A DNA stretch of 64,000 nt from Bacteroidales bacterium UBA3653 (GTDB taxonomy: Bacteria > Bacteroidota > Bacteroidia > Bacteroidales > Paludibacteraceae): positions 69,034 through 133,033 of the forward strand of contig DFKE01000002.1 of NCBI GenBank assembly GCA_002373505.1, read 5' to 3'. A program made the position numbers and the translations under genes. Every line of letters begins with the position of its first letter. Positions within the stretch are counted from its first letter, which is position 1. The notes beneath the pieces were generated by a model. That model had not been told where the DNA came from, made no database searches, and saw only the letters and a program-made list of their open reading frames with translations. Below, piece by piece: positions 16,677 through 24,757 of this stretch.

Positions 16677-17595
16677 TTAGGAAAGATTTCGCGTCCATCC
16701 GTTTCTTACCGGGAGCTTGCAGTTCCAATATCCTTACGGCTCCTTCCCGGCAAGGGATGACGATGTCGTTTTTCGATATTCCGGTATTCCTGTTTTCCGA
16801 TATTTCGACAGAGAAGATCTTTACGTTCTCAAACGCCTGTCCGTGTATTGTCAGGTTAGCCCACGCGGCAGGGTAGGGGCTGAGTCCCCGGACGAAATTA
16901 TGCACCTGTTCCGCTGTCATTTCGTTAAAACGGATCTCACAGGTCTCTTTGAACAGCTTCGGCGCCGGACGCATCTCTGCTATCTCCGGTTGCGGCGTAG
17001 TAGGCAATGCAATACCTTTGTTCTCGCACTCGATGATTAGATCTACCGTACGGGTCACTAATTCGGTTCCCATCGCCATGAGCCGATCATGCACCGAACC
17101 TACGTTTTCATCCTCGCCGATAGCGATTTTCTCCTGCAGAATCATATTGCCCGTGTCAATCTCATGCTTCAGCATGAAAGTGGTTGCTCCTGTCTCTTTG
17201 TCGCCGTTCATAACCGCCCAGTTGATCGGTGCCGCGCCGCGGTATTGCGGGAGCAGCGATGCATGCAGGTTGAATGTGCCCAGACGCGGCATTGCCCAGA
17301 CGACCTCCGGCAACATACGGAACGCCACTACAATCTGCAAGTCCGCATGGTATGAACGTAATTCTTCCAGAAAAGCTTCGTCCTTCAGTTTCTCCGGCTG
17401 TAGCACGGGAAGGCCGACAGAGAGAGCATATTTCTTGACATCCGAGAATTGCAGTTGATGACCCCGTCCGGCTGGTTTGTCCGGCATCGTCACAACGGCT
17501 ACCACATTATATCCCCCTTCCACCAGCGCCTTTAGACTTGCCACGGCAAACTCGGGGGTTCCCAAATAAACTATTCTTAGATCTTGCTTTGTCAT
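16663..17595 (-). CDS. fmt: Methionyl-tRNA formyltransferase
   Basis: 310 residues. The N-terminal formyltransferase fold starts with LRIVYLGTPEFAVASLKAL; the catalytic loop NLHASLLPQYRGAAPINWAVMNG contains the Asn-His pair, and GATTFMLKHEIDTGNMI follows. It formylates initiator Met-tRNA using 10-formyl-THF. In the C-terminal domain, residues 262-274 (EISENRNTGISKN) are encoded by a CG-phased octamer array. It overlaps lgt by 4 nt. Confidence 0.96.
   Translation of the reverse strand: MTKQDLRIVYLGTPEFAVASLKALVEGGYNVVAVVTMPDKPAGRGHQLQFSDVKKYALSVGLPVLQPEKLKDEAFLEELRSYHADLQIVVAFRMLPEVVWAMPRLGTFNLHASLLPQYRGAAPINWAVMNGDKETGATTFMLKHEIDTGNMILQEKIAIGEDENVGSVHDRLMAMGTELVTRTVDLIIECENKGIALPTTPQPEIAEMRPAPKLFKETCEIRFNEMTAEQVHNFVRGLSPYPAAWANLTIHGQAFENVKIFSVEISENRNTGISKNDIVIPCREGAVRILELQAPGKKRMDAKSFLNGLH
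16774..16813. repeat. Octamer array 8 bp x 5 (CG-phased) inside fmt
   Basis: Units start at 16774, 16782, 16790, 16798 and 16806 (CGATATTC, CGGTATTC, CTGTTTTC, CGATATTT, CGACAGAG). Same type as at 14286, 35740 and 51617. Confidence 0.88.
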
Positions 17596-18572
17596 AACTT
17601 CTTTCCTTTATCCTTTGTCTCTCTGTACTTTTCTTCCAGACTCTCCGGCTGTTGGTCCACGACAGGACTCAGCGGTCTCCTATACGCGCGAATAATAAGG
17701 TACAGACCGAGAAGGATAAAAGGAATACTCAGCAGTTGACCCATATTAAACACATGTCCCGCTTCGAAAGCTTCCTGGTCATTCTTGATGAACTCCAGCA
17801 GGAATCGTGTGACAAAGACAATCTCAAAGAAGATACCGAGCAGCAATCCTTCTCTGCGGCGCGCATCCGTATGCCAATAGAGGGGCCATGTCACGCACAG
17901 CGCAGCGAAACAATAGAGAATCTCGTAAATCTGGGTAGGGTGGCAGGGAACGGTCTGACCGTCGCGGACAAAGATAAATCCCCATGGCAGGTCCGTCGGA
18001 CCGCCGTAGATCTCGCTGTTCATCAGGTTTCCGAGGCGTATGAGCATGGCGGTAAAACAAACGCCAACACAAAGTCTGTCCAGAATCCAGAGCCATGAAG
18101 TACCAAACTGCGGATAGCGGCTGAACTTGTATTTATTCAGCAGAACAGCAGCCGTAATGAGTCCGATCGCCCCTCCGTGGCTGCTCAGACCGCCTTCCCA
18201 AATCTTGAGAAGCATCAGCGGATGCTCGATATACGGATTGCGGTAGGCGAACTCCCATCCGAAGAGATGCCACGGTTCCGTCGAGATACGCATATACTCG
18301 CAATAGCCGGCCAAAGCAGGGTTTGTGACATCATGCCATTCGTAGAACCAGCAATGTCCGAGCCGTGCTCCAATGATCACTCCGGCGGCCATCCAGAAGA
18401 ACAACTGATCCGCCCATTCTGCGGGACAATTCTCATGCTTGTACATCCGCTCGTTTACCTGCCAGCAGATATACAGACCTATAGCCCACAACAGACCATA
18501 CCACCTAATTCCTCCGTCCCCGAAGTGAATCAGTATCGGGTCCACATCCCATGTTATATAATTTAAGAGCAT
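17592..18572 (-). CDS. lgt: Prolipoprotein diacylglyceryl transferase
   Basis: 326 residues, polytopic. Lgt transfers diacylglycerol from phosphatidylglycerol to the lipobox cysteine, the first step in maturing the many lipoproteins of this window. The motif GGLSSHGGAIG, the segment IRLGNLMNSEIYG with the essential Arg/Asn, and CHPTQIYE are present. The C-terminal 30 residues are hydrophilic (LEEKYRETKDKGKKL). The ATG lies in an octamer array. Confidence 0.96.
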   Translation of the reverse strand: MLLNYITWDVDPILIHFGDGGIRWYGLLWAIGLYICWQVNERMYKHENCPAEWADQLFFWMAAGVIIGARLGHCWFYEWHDVTNPALAGYCEYMRISTEPWHLFGWEFAYRNPYIEHPLMLLKIWEGGLSSHGGAIGLITAAVLLNKYKFSRYPQFGTSWLWILDRLCVGVCFTAMLIRLGNLMNSEIYGGPTDLPWGFIFVRDGQTVPCHPTQIYEILYCFAALCVTWPLYWHTDARRREGLLLGIFFEIVFVTRFLLEFIKNDQEAFEAGHVFNMGQLLSIPFILLGLYLIIRAYRRPLSPVVDQQPESLEEKYRETKDKGKKL

Positions 18573-18600
18573 TTGAAGATTTGAAAGTTTGAAGATTATT
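18569..18600. repeat. Octamer array 8 bp x 4 at nadK/lgt junction
   Basis: Units GCATTTGA, AGATTTGA, AAGTTTGA, AGATTATT; TTTGA at 18572, 18580 and 18588. It includes the lgt start codon and reaches the nadK stop region. Confidence 0.82.
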
Positions 18601-19489
18601 TACCCCAGTTGAGTTTTGTCCGTAGCGACTTAAGGAAACTGTTGTCGCCGATTTGTACTACTTTGATGGTGTATGCCGCGCGTTCTATATGCAGGCTCAT
18701 GTCGGTACTCAGACTCTGGCTTCTGCCGTCCACAGAGACCATATAGGTGTCATACCGGCTGTTAATGCGAATGTCAAACGTCCAGTCATCCGGCACAACA
18801 ATCGGTTTTACCGTCAGGCTGTGCGGAGCGATAGGCGTGAGAATGATAGCCTTGTTCTGCGGCACTACCAGCGGTCCTCCGATAGAGAGGTTATAGGCAG
18901 TACTGCCGGTAGGAGTAGAGAGCACCAGACCGTCCGAATGGTAGGTGTGCAGCAACTCGCCGTTCACCCTGGTCTCGATAGACAGCATATTCGTCAGACC
19001 TTGTTTCAAAATCGCCACTTCGTTCAGTGCGTTAGGCGCCATCACCAGGTCGTTTCGCAAAATGCCCTCTTTGTCTAATACCTTGACATTCAACAGGCTG
19101 CGGCGCTCTATCGTATATTCTCCGGCTACCAGTTTCTGCAGGATCTCGTCCAGATCCTGGGATTGTACATCAGCCAGAAAACCCAGATGCCCGACATTCA
19201 CGCCCAGAACCGGGATGTTCTTGTCCCCTATCACCGCCGCAGATGTAAGGAAGGTACCGTCACCTCCCACCGACAGCGCAAAGTCAATCGGCTCGCCATA
19301 GACGTTCTCGGGCTGTTCGTCGCTGTCCCAGTTCTCCGGAAAGCCCGGATACTCGCGCAGGTCCAGTTCCTGCCGCAATTCCTGCGAGAGAAGCACATGT
19401 ACGCCTTTCCCGGTCATGAATTCCAAGATGTGCCGCACTTCAACCAAGGTCTGCGGCTTCATCGCATTTCCAAAAACAGCAATAGTCAT
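18596..19489 (-). CDS. nadK: NAD kinase
   Basis: 297 residues. It phosphorylates NAD to NADP. Contains SVGGDGTFLTSA (catalytic GGDGT), NVGHLGFLADV and DGLVLSTPTGSTAYNLSIGG, the NAD-binding signature. First gene of a leftward unit with lgt, fmt and the HD protein. Confidence 0.97.
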   Translation of the reverse strand: MTIAVFGNAMKPQTLVEVRHILEFMTGKGVHVLLSQELRQELDLREYPGFPENWDSDEQPENVYGEPIDFALSVGGDGTFLTSAAVIGDKNIPVLGVNVGHLGFLADVQSQDLDEILQKLVAGEYTIERRSLLNVKVLDKEGILRNDLVMAPNALNEVAILKQGLTNMLSIETRVNGELLHTYHSDGLVLSTPTGSTAYNLSIGGPLVVPQNKAIILTPIAPHSLTVKPIVVPDDWTFDIRINSRYDTYMVSVDGRSQSLSTDMSLHIERAAYTIKVVQIGDNSFLKSLRTKLNWGK

Positions 19490-19519
19490 AAGGCCATATT
19501 CCGCTAATCTAATTTGGCT

Positions 19520-19552
19520 GCAAAGTTACAACAAAAATTGCATATACGCAAA
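19520..19552 (-). promoter_or_regulatory. -33/-7 promoter of nadK
   Basis: Minus strand TTTG at 19552-19549 and TAACTTTGC at 19528-19520, 20 bp apart, about 30 nt before the nadK ATG. Confidence 0.8.
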
Positions 19553-19617
19553 TAAAAATCACAATTTGAAGTATTTTACCTATATACAGAGTTTAGACAG
19601 AGTGCCAGTTGACCTTA

Positions 19618-19672
19618 TTATCTCGCACTTATGACGCACTTATGACGCACTTATCTCGCACTTATCACGCAC
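19618..19672. repeat. 11-bp array x 5 upstream of nadK
   Basis: Exactly five 11-bp units, TTATNNCGCAC (TTATCTCGCAC, TTATGACGCAC twice, TTATCTCGCAC, TTATCACGCAC). On the minus strand: GTGCGNNATAA. It lies 60-70 nt downstream of the leftward promoter at 19743 and upstream of the nadK promoter. Confidence 0.95.
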
Positions 19673-19742
19673 TAATTTTAGGGAAAAAGAGAGAAAAATC
19701 GGTGTATTCCAGCCGCAGAAATGCGTTCCCCTGAAATACGAT

Positions 19743-19775
19743 GCAAAGATAATACATTTTCATGAAATATCCAAA
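19743..19775 (-). promoter_or_regulatory. Second leftward promoter reading through the 11-bp array
   Basis: Minus strand TTTG at 19775-19772 and TATCTTTGC at 19751-19743, 20 bp apart. It would give a nadK transcript with a ~250-nt leader containing the 11-bp array, or a separate short RNA. Confidence 0.6.
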
Positions 19776-19812
19776 TTTTTTAGACAAAAAAATACATAAT
19801 AATGAATAAAAA

Positions 19813-19844
19813 TTTGCATACGTGCAATTTTTGTTGTACCTTTG
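19813..19844 (+). promoter_or_regulatory. -33/-7 promoter of Sel1-repeat gene
   Basis: TTTG at 19813-19816 and TACCTTTG at 19837-19844. It lies downstream of the upstream-most possible ATG (19802), showing that the true start is the later ATG at 19895. Confidence 0.85.
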
Positions 19845-19894
19845 CGCCGAAAAAATCTGCTATATGTATTAACCACAAATCAATACAATCAATT

Positions 19895-21256
19895 ATGGAA
19901 TCAAGTAGAGATAGCCAGTATGGTTTTGTTTACAGGATGCCGGACGGCGAGTTGTACCGCAAAGAAGGACGGGATGACGACGGTTTATATACGTCCTATA
20001 TTTTCAGGCAAACTTTTGACGACGACCCGAAGGAAGCGCTGTATGGGCTTGGCGTATTAAATTGCAATGGTATCGGTTTGGAGAACGGCAGAAGCGACAT
20101 GCAGCAAGGAGTCAAGTTCTTTTTCGAAGCCGCTCAACACAACCATCCGACAGCGGGGTATAATGCATTCGTTGCAGCGGCAAACGGTTATTTTTGCGCA
20201 AAAAATATCCCTTGGTCATTCCAACTGCTGCAAAACGCAATCAGAGACGGTAGTCCTGAAGCGATGGACGACTATGCGGATGCGTTGGTGAACGGCAAGC
20301 CGCAGTGGGGTGTTCTAAAAAACCGCAAAGAAGCGGAATGGTACTATAAAAAAGCTATTGAAACGTACTGGAAGCGTGTTGAAGCCGGCGAGGCGGAAGC
20401 GTATTTTGACATAGCCGACCATGAGGCGCTTGGGCTGGGATACGGATACCAACCGAATATGGACGAAGCGATCTGTTTGTATATCAAAGGAGTTCGCGCC
20501 GGTGCGAGACGCGACATGCGCGATCACATGCGTAAAAGGATGAAGATTTATATAGAGAAAATAGCTCCCCAATTGAAGCAGCAGACACTGGATGCGTATT
20601 ACAAACTGGGTCTCGCTTATCTCAACGGCGGCGAACCGAATATCCCTCAAAAGAAACATATTGCGGAGCAAATGTTTTATGATATCGAGGCGGTTTATTC
20701 TCCTGCTCCGAGTCCATCACCGAACCAGCAGTCTTCTTCTGATTCCTCCGATGCGTCTATTATGTATACTTTGGGTCTGAAATATCTCGGCGGAATAGAT
20801 GGCACTCCCAAGAATCCGCTCCAAGCGGTTCAGTGCTTTACAATAGCGGCAAGTTATGGCAGTGGCGATGCTTGTGCCATGCTGGGACTTTGCTATGCCG
20901 AAGGAAGAGGATGCGAGTGTGACGAGTACACATCCTTCAAATGGTACCAAGAAGCGTACCAAAGAGGCGAGAGAGACTTATCTCCTGCGCAATTAGCATT
21001 TAGCTACATGTTTGGCATAGGAGTTCATGAAGATAACGATAAAGCCTATTATTATGCTATGCGTGCCATAGACAGCCCCTACGATACCTGCAAGTCCAAC
21101 GGCTACTACGTTTTGGCCAGGTGCTATTATTTGGGAGTGGGAGGTGTTTCTCAAAGTGATTATTTCGCCTCTTCCAATTGTTTGATGGCTCTGAAATACG
21201 ATCCGAATAAAACCGAGGCAGAAGCTTTGTACAGGAAGATAAAAGAGAGAAGATAA
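19895..21256 (+). CDS. Sel1-repeat protein
   Basis: 453 residues from the ATG at 19895. Sel1-like repeats (alpha/alpha pairs) are visible in two blocks: EALYGLGVLNCNGIGLENG near the N-terminus and, near the C-terminus, MYTLGLKYLGGIDGTPKNPL, CAMLGLCYAEGRGCECDEYT, LAFSYMFGIGVHEDNDKAYY and VLARCYYLGVGG. The two blocks are joined by a Pro/Ser linker (PAPSPSPNQQSSSD). No signal peptide; cytoplasmic scaffold role inferred. A MORN-repeat gene follows 8 nt later. Confidence 0.82.
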   Translation: MESSRDSQYGFVYRMPDGELYRKEGRDDDGLYTSYIFRQTFDDDPKEALYGLGVLNCNGIGLENGRSDMQQGVKFFFEAAQHNHPTAGYNAFVAAANGYFCAKNIPWSFQLLQNAIRDGSPEAMDDYADALVNGKPQWGVLKNRKEAEWYYKKAIETYWKRVEAGEAEAYFDIADHEALGLGYGYQPNMDEAICLYIKGVRAGARRDMRDHMRKRMKIYIEKIAPQLKQQTLDAYYKLGLAYLNGGEPNIPQKKHIAEQMFYDIEAVYSPAPSPSPNQQSSSDSSDASIMYTLGLKYLGGIDGTPKNPLQAVQCFTIAASYGSGDACAMLGLCYAEGRGCECDEYTSFKWYQEAYQRGERDLSPAQLAFSYMFGIGVHEDNDKAYYYAMRAIDSPYDTCKSNGYYVLARCYYLGVGGVSQSDYFASSNCLMALKYDPNKTEAEALYRKIKERR

Positions 21257-21264
21257 ATAATATT

Positions 21265-21720
21265 ATGGCTGAGTATAAATTTGTTTCCTATACCTACGAA
21301 GGGGAGAAGGACGCGGAGGGTCGTCCGCACGGCAAAGGCACTATGACTTATATCGCGGACAAAAGCGAGGACGAGAGTGCGCGCGATTGCAAATACGATG
21401 GTGAGTTCGTGCATGGTGTCAGGCATGGCGAAGGAGCGATATGCAGAGACAGTTTTTTCCCTAACCCGCAAACGGAATATGAGTGGTATAGCGAGGGTGA
21501 GTATGACAACTGCGGAAGGCTGATTCATTCGAGCCATCCGGCAGGTTCGTACAAGCGTTATACGCGAAGTTGGTGCATCACATGGGAGGGGACATGGGAA
21601 AACGATATGCCCGTTAAGCCCAGGCGCGATTACAAAGACCAATACCCCGACAAGAATGACCTGGCATTGGCCCGTGCTACGGCTTTGGAGGCCTTCAACG
21701 GTGAGCCTTCGGAAAATTAA
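21265..21720 (+). CDS. MORN-repeat protein
   Basis: 151 residues. At least two MORN units: YEGEKDAEGRPHGKGTMTY and YDGEFVHGVRHGEGAI, with a degenerate third (YSEGEYDNCGRLIHSSHP) and a fourth (TWEGTWENDMPVKP). MORN strands bind membranes or proteins in other systems; no enzyme motif. Pairs with the Sel1 gene upstream. Confidence 0.75.
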   Translation: MAEYKFVSYTYEGEKDAEGRPHGKGTMTYIADKSEDESARDCKYDGEFVHGVRHGEGAICRDSFFPNPQTEYEWYSEGEYDNCGRLIHSSHPAGSYKRYTRSWCITWEGTWENDMPVKPRRDYKDQYPDKNDLALARATALEAFNGEPSEN

Positions 21721-21741
21721 TATTCGATTTTTCTATTTTTA

Positions 21742-21773
21742 TTTGCGTATATCAAAAAAAAGCAGTATTTCGA
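21742..21773 (+). promoter_or_regulatory. Promoter-like sequence opening structured element 1
   Basis: TTTG at 21742-21745 and TATTTCG at 21766-21772, about 20 bp apart. The equivalent in element 2 is at 47082-47113. The -7 box ends in TTTCG rather than TTTGC, in both copies. Confidence 0.5.
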
Positions 21774-21975
21774 CCACCTCCCCTTCCCCTCCGGGGCGGG
21801 ACCCTTCGAAAGTACGTTCGCGTCTTGCAGACCATACGCACTAATGAGCGAAAATTTTAGCAGGGCTGCGCCCTTTGTTGTATGGCTGATCATAGCCTCT
21901 GTATGCAAGCATCCAAGTCTATGTTCATCCCTCTAACATAGAATAAATTATTCTATTTGCTAAAATTTTTCGCTC
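21768..21975 (+). ncRNA. Candidate structured RNA, copy 1 (upstream of pdxJ)
   Basis: About 210 nt sharing order, short motifs and stems with 47109-47315. Stem P1: TTTCGA (21768-21773) with TCGAAA (21806-21811), then a conserved line TCGAAAGTAC..TCGCGTC. Stem P2: 21846-21862 with 21958-21975, 17 bp with one bulge on the 3' side. Inside P2: hairpins GGGC/GCCC (21863-21873), GGCT/AGCC (21884-21897), ATGC/GCAT (21903-21912) and CTATGTT/AACATAG (21919-21941), then ATTCTATT. P2 and three of the other stems have different bases in copy 2 but still pair. The promoter for pdxJ follows at once. Whether it is a free RNA or an upstream regulator is inference. Confidence 0.6.
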
Positions 21976-21980
21976 AAAAA

Positions 21981-22012
21981 TTTGCGTATGTGCAATTTTT
22001 GTTGTACCTTTG
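21981..22012 (+). promoter_or_regulatory. -33/-7 promoter of pdxJ-exbBD-tonB unit
   Basis: TTTG at 21981-21984 and TACCTTTG at 22005-22012, immediately after the 3' strand of P2 of the structured element. Confidence 0.85.
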
Positions 22013-22033
22013 CAGCGGATTTAGGAAAACGCT

Positions 22034-22747
22034 ATGACAAAACTTAGTGTAAACATCAACAAAGTAGCAACGCTTCGTAATGCGCGCGGCGGCAATATGC
22101 CGGACGTGGAGCGTTTTGCAGTGGACTGCGAGTTGTTCGGAGCGCAAGGCATCACGGTGCATCCGCGTCCCGATGAGCGCCATATCCGCAAGGAGGACGT
22201 CTATCAGTTGAAAGCAATGGTGACAACGGAGTTGAACGTAGAAGGCAACCCGACCGACGAGTTTCTTGCTCTGGTGACGGATATCCGTCCGACACAGGTG
22301 ACTCTGGTACCCGATGATCCGAGCCAGTTGACCTCCAACCATGGCTGGGATACGCGCCGGCATCTGGATTTCCTGAAAGGAGTGGTGAACCAGTTGCACG
22401 CTTACCGCATCCGTGTGAGTATCTTCGTCGATCCCGATCCGGTAATGGTGGAGTACGCCCTGCGTGCCGGAGCAGACCGCGTGGAACTATATACAGGTCC
22501 GTATGCGGAGATGTTCGCTGAGAATCCGAAGAAAGCCATAGAGGCATACCGTCCGGCTGCGGAGAAAGCACATGAGCTGGGATTAGGTATGAACGCAGGT
22601 CACGACCTGAACCTCAAGAACCTCAAGCCGTTTATCCAGGCTTTCCCCTGGACCGCAGAGGTGTCTATCGGTCACGCAATCATATGCGATGCACTCTATC
22701 TCGGAATCCAGGAGACGATACAGGAGTATCTGGACTTGCTGAAATAA
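22034..22747 (+). CDS. pdxJ: Pyridoxine 5'-phosphate synthase
   Basis: 237 residues, the standard TIM-barrel length. PdxJ condenses 1-deoxyxylulose 5-phosphate with 3-amino-2-oxopropyl phosphate to pyridoxine phosphate. The N-terminal KLSVNINKVATLRNARGG, GAQGITVHPRPDERHI, and GMNAGHDLNLKNL plus EVSIGHAIICDALYLG (phosphate-binding end) are all typical. The product cofactor is used by Kbl and the DegT enzyme of this window. Confidence 0.97.
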   Translation: MTKLSVNINKVATLRNARGGNMPDVERFAVDCELFGAQGITVHPRPDERHIRKEDVYQLKAMVTTELNVEGNPTDEFLALVTDIRPTQVTLVPDDPSQLTSNHGWDTRRHLDFLKGVVNQLHAYRIRVSIFVDPDPVMVEYALRAGADRVELYTGPYAEMFAENPKKAIEAYRPAAEKAHELGLGMNAGHDLNLKNLKPFIQAFPWTAEVSIGHAIICDALYLGIQETIQEYLDLLK

Positions 22748-22751
22748 GTCG

Positions 22752-22786
22752 TTTGTAATTTGTGGTTTGTAATTTGTAATTTATCA
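22752..22786. repeat. Heptamer array 7 bp x 5 (TTTGTAA) at pdxJ/exbB junction
   Basis: Units TTTGTAA, TTTGTGG, TTTGTAA, TTTGTAA, TTTATCA fill the gap between the pdxJ stop and the exbB ATG. Confidence 0.93.
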
Positions 22787-22790
22787 ATAT

Positions 22791-23480
22791 ATGTTATTTC
22801 AAATTGACACAATCGCCCTCGCAGAGGAGGTTATGACGCAGGTTGAACCTGCGCAACAGTCTATTAACTTATGGGAAATGGCGCAATACGGCGGCTGGAT
22901 CATGATTATTCTGGCGATCCTGCTGGCTATTGCATGTTATATCTTCATTGCCCGTCTGGTAGTTATCAAACAGGCGACGCGTGAGGACAAATCGTTCATG
23001 GACCGCATCCGCGACTATATCCATGACGGCAAGATCGATTCTGCGCTTAACCTGTGCAAACAGACCGATACTCCGTCCGCGCACATGATAGAGAAAGGTA
23101 TCACGCGTATCGGACGCCCGATGCAGGATGTGCAGGTGGCTGTAGAAAACGTAGGAAACCTTGAGGTAGGCCGTCTGGAGAAGGGCCTGGTTATCATGGC
23201 TACTATTGCAGCCGGCGCACCGATGCTCGGTTTCCTGGGCACAGTGCTTGGTATGGTGCAGACCTTCTATAACATGGCTCAGACATCAGGAGGCGTGATC
23301 GAAATGAGTGCTCTCTCTACCGGTATGTACCAAGCTATGGTGACCACCATCGGCGGTTTGATAGTAGGTATTCTGGCGATGTTCGCATACAACTATCTGG
23401 TATCCCGCATCGACCGTGTCGTCCGCCTGCTCGAGAGCCGTACACTGGAGTTCATGGATCTGCTGAACGAGCCGGCGTAG
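22791..23480 (+). CDS. exbB: MotA/TolQ/ExbB proton channel protein
   Basis: 229 residues. Three membrane helices: GGWIMIILAILLAIACYIFIARLV, then GLVIMATIAAGAPMLGFLGTVLGMVQTFYNMA, then MVTTIGGLIVGILAMFAYNYLV. The TM2/TM3 pore signature is clear. With ExbD and the TonB-like protein it uses the proton gradient to energise outer-membrane receptors such as the one at 44.2 kb. An ExbB versus TolQ assignment is settled by the tonB neighbour only. Confidence 0.9.
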   Translation: MLFQIDTIALAEEVMTQVEPAQQSINLWEMAQYGGWIMIILAILLAIACYIFIARLVVIKQATREDKSFMDRIRDYIHDGKIDSALNLCKQTDTPSAHMIEKGITRIGRPMQDVQVAVENVGNLEVGRLEKGLVIMATIAAGAPMLGFLGTVLGMVQTFYNMAQTSGGVIEMSALSTGMYQAMVTTIGGLIVGILAMFAYNYLVSRIDRVVRLLESRTLEFMDLLNEPA

Positions 23481-23515
23481 TTAGAAAATTACGAATTAAA
23501 CATTACGAATTCATG
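23481..23515. repeat. Heptamer array 7 bp x 5 (ATTACGA) at exbB/exbD junction
   Basis: Units TTAGAAA, ATTACGA, ATTAAAC, ATTACGA, ATTCATG. The last unit contains the exbD ATG. Confidence 0.85.
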
Positions 23516-23920
23516 GCTCTTAAAAGACGCAATAGGGTAGAAGCGACGTTCGCGATGAGTTCTATGACAGACTTGGTGTTCTTATTACTCCTCTTCTTTG
23601 TCATGGCCTCCACGATGTCTTCCCCCAATGATATTAAGATCAACCTGCCTACCTCCCGTTCGCAGAAAGCGACCCGTCCTCAGGTAGCCAAAGTGTCTAT
23701 TGACAATCTGGGCAACTATTATGTGGCATTGGGAAAGGAGAAACCTGTTCTCATTGACCCCGAGAGTCTGGAAGGGTATCTGAGCGGCATACAGGCGTCC
23801 GACAGTACTATGTACATAGCGCTGCATGCCGACGAGGATGTGGCATACAAAGAAGTAGTCCGTGTGCTTGATATAGCCAACGAACATCATATGCGACTGG
23901 TGGTAGCTACCAAGAAATGA
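23513..23920 (+). CDS. exbD: ExbD/TolR biopolymer transport protein
   Basis: 135 residues with one N-terminal helix (MTDLVFLLLLFFVMASTM) carrying the essential Asp at its start, then a periplasmic domain (VSIDNLGNYYVALG...). Forms the stator complex with ExbB. The stop overlaps the tonB start by 4 nt. Confidence 0.92.
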   Translation: MALKRRNRVEATFAMSSMTDLVFLLLLFFVMASTMSSPNDIKINLPTSRSQKATRPQVAKVSIDNLGNYYVALGKEKPVLIDPESLEGYLSGIQASDSTMYIALHADEDVAYKEVVRVLDIANEHHMRLVVATKK

Positions 23921-24729
23921 CCAAAAAACAAGAGCGACATATTGTAGCTTCCGTCGGAACAGTGCTGTTCCTTCTCTTAGTGTTTCTGATCCTCTGGTTC
24001 GTGCGTTTGACGGCCGTAGTTCCGGAAGAGGAGGAAGGCGTAGAAGTAGCGTTCGGTGAAGTGGCGGAAGCCGGCGGATACATGGCCGAGCAATCGGAGG
24101 CGGTGCCTCTTCCTCAGCCTGAAGCAGCCGCTCCTGTGCAGCCCTCCGCTCCGTCCGATAATGACCTGTTGACACAAGAGGATGAAGAGGCTTTAGCCTT
24201 GCGCAAAGAGCAGGAGAAGAAAGAACGGGAACGCAAAGCCGCTGAGGCAGCAGAGAAACAACGCCAGCGCGAAGAACAAGCGCGGTTGGAGGCAGAGCGC
24301 AAAGCCCGCGAAGCAGCCGAAGCTGCAGAGAAAGCCAAACAGGCAGAGGCTATCGCCAAAGCAAATCAGTTTGGGTCGCTCTTCGGTCAATCGGGCAATA
24401 ACACCGGCTCCGGCGACAGCCAGGGAAGCGGTCAGAAGGGAAACCCTGTAGGCCACGGTTCGTCTGGCGGCAACAGTTGGTCGCTCGGAGGAAGAAGTAT
24501 CAAAGGCACTTTACCGCAACCGTCCAATACATTCAACCAGGAGGGACGCGTGATCGTGGAGATCCGTGTGAACGCCGCCGGACAAGTGATTTCCGCAAGC
24601 CATAAAGGCGGAACAATATCGGATAAACAAACTATCCAACTCGCTCTCGATGCAGCCAGAAAGGCTAAGTTTACCGAGGGCGACCATGACCAGATCGGAA
24701 CAATTACCTATAATTTCAAATTCAATTAA
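23917..24729 (+). CDS. tonB: TonB-like energy transducer
   Basis: 270 residues. One N-terminal helix (VGTVLFLLLVFLILWFVRL), a Pro/Ala/Glu segment, a long charged helix of K/R/E/A (about residues 85-148), a Gly/Ser/Asn-rich linker, then a TonB C-terminal domain (EGRVIVEIRVNAAGQVISASHKG...TYNFKF). The long charged helix resembles TolA as well, so the complex could serve Tol-Pal; the C-terminal domain favours TonB. Start ATG overlaps the exbD TGA. Confidence 0.87.
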   Translation: MTKKQERHIVASVGTVLFLLLVFLILWFVRLTAVVPEEEEGVEVAFGEVAEAGGYMAEQSEAVPLPQPEAAAPVQPSAPSDNDLLTQEDEEALALRKEQEKKERERKAAEAAEKQRQREEQARLEAERKAREAAEAAEKAKQAEAIAKANQFGSLFGQSGNNTGSGDSQGSGQKGNPVGHGSSGGNSWSLGGRSIKGTLPQPSNTFNQEGRVIVEIRVNAAGQVISASHKGGTISDKQTIQLALDAARKAKFTEGDHDQIGTITYNFKFN

Positions 24730-24757
24730 ATTGTAAATCGTACATTGTATGAATTAT
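24723..24757. repeat. Heptamer array 7 bp x 3-5 at tonB/DJ-1 junction
   Basis: Central units ATTGTAA, ATCGTAC, ATTGTAT in 7-bp phase, with weaker flanks; it holds the tonB stop and the next ATG. Confidence 0.65.

Noticed and set aside
19802..19894. Upstream start for the Sel1 protein
   Set aside because: This ATG lies upstream of the -7 box at 19837-19844; codons before 19895 would be outside the transcript.
21742..22012. Miniature inverted-repeat transposon for the duplicated element
   Set aside because: The ends are promoters in direct, not inverted, orientation, no target duplication was seen, and stems are conserved by compensating changes.
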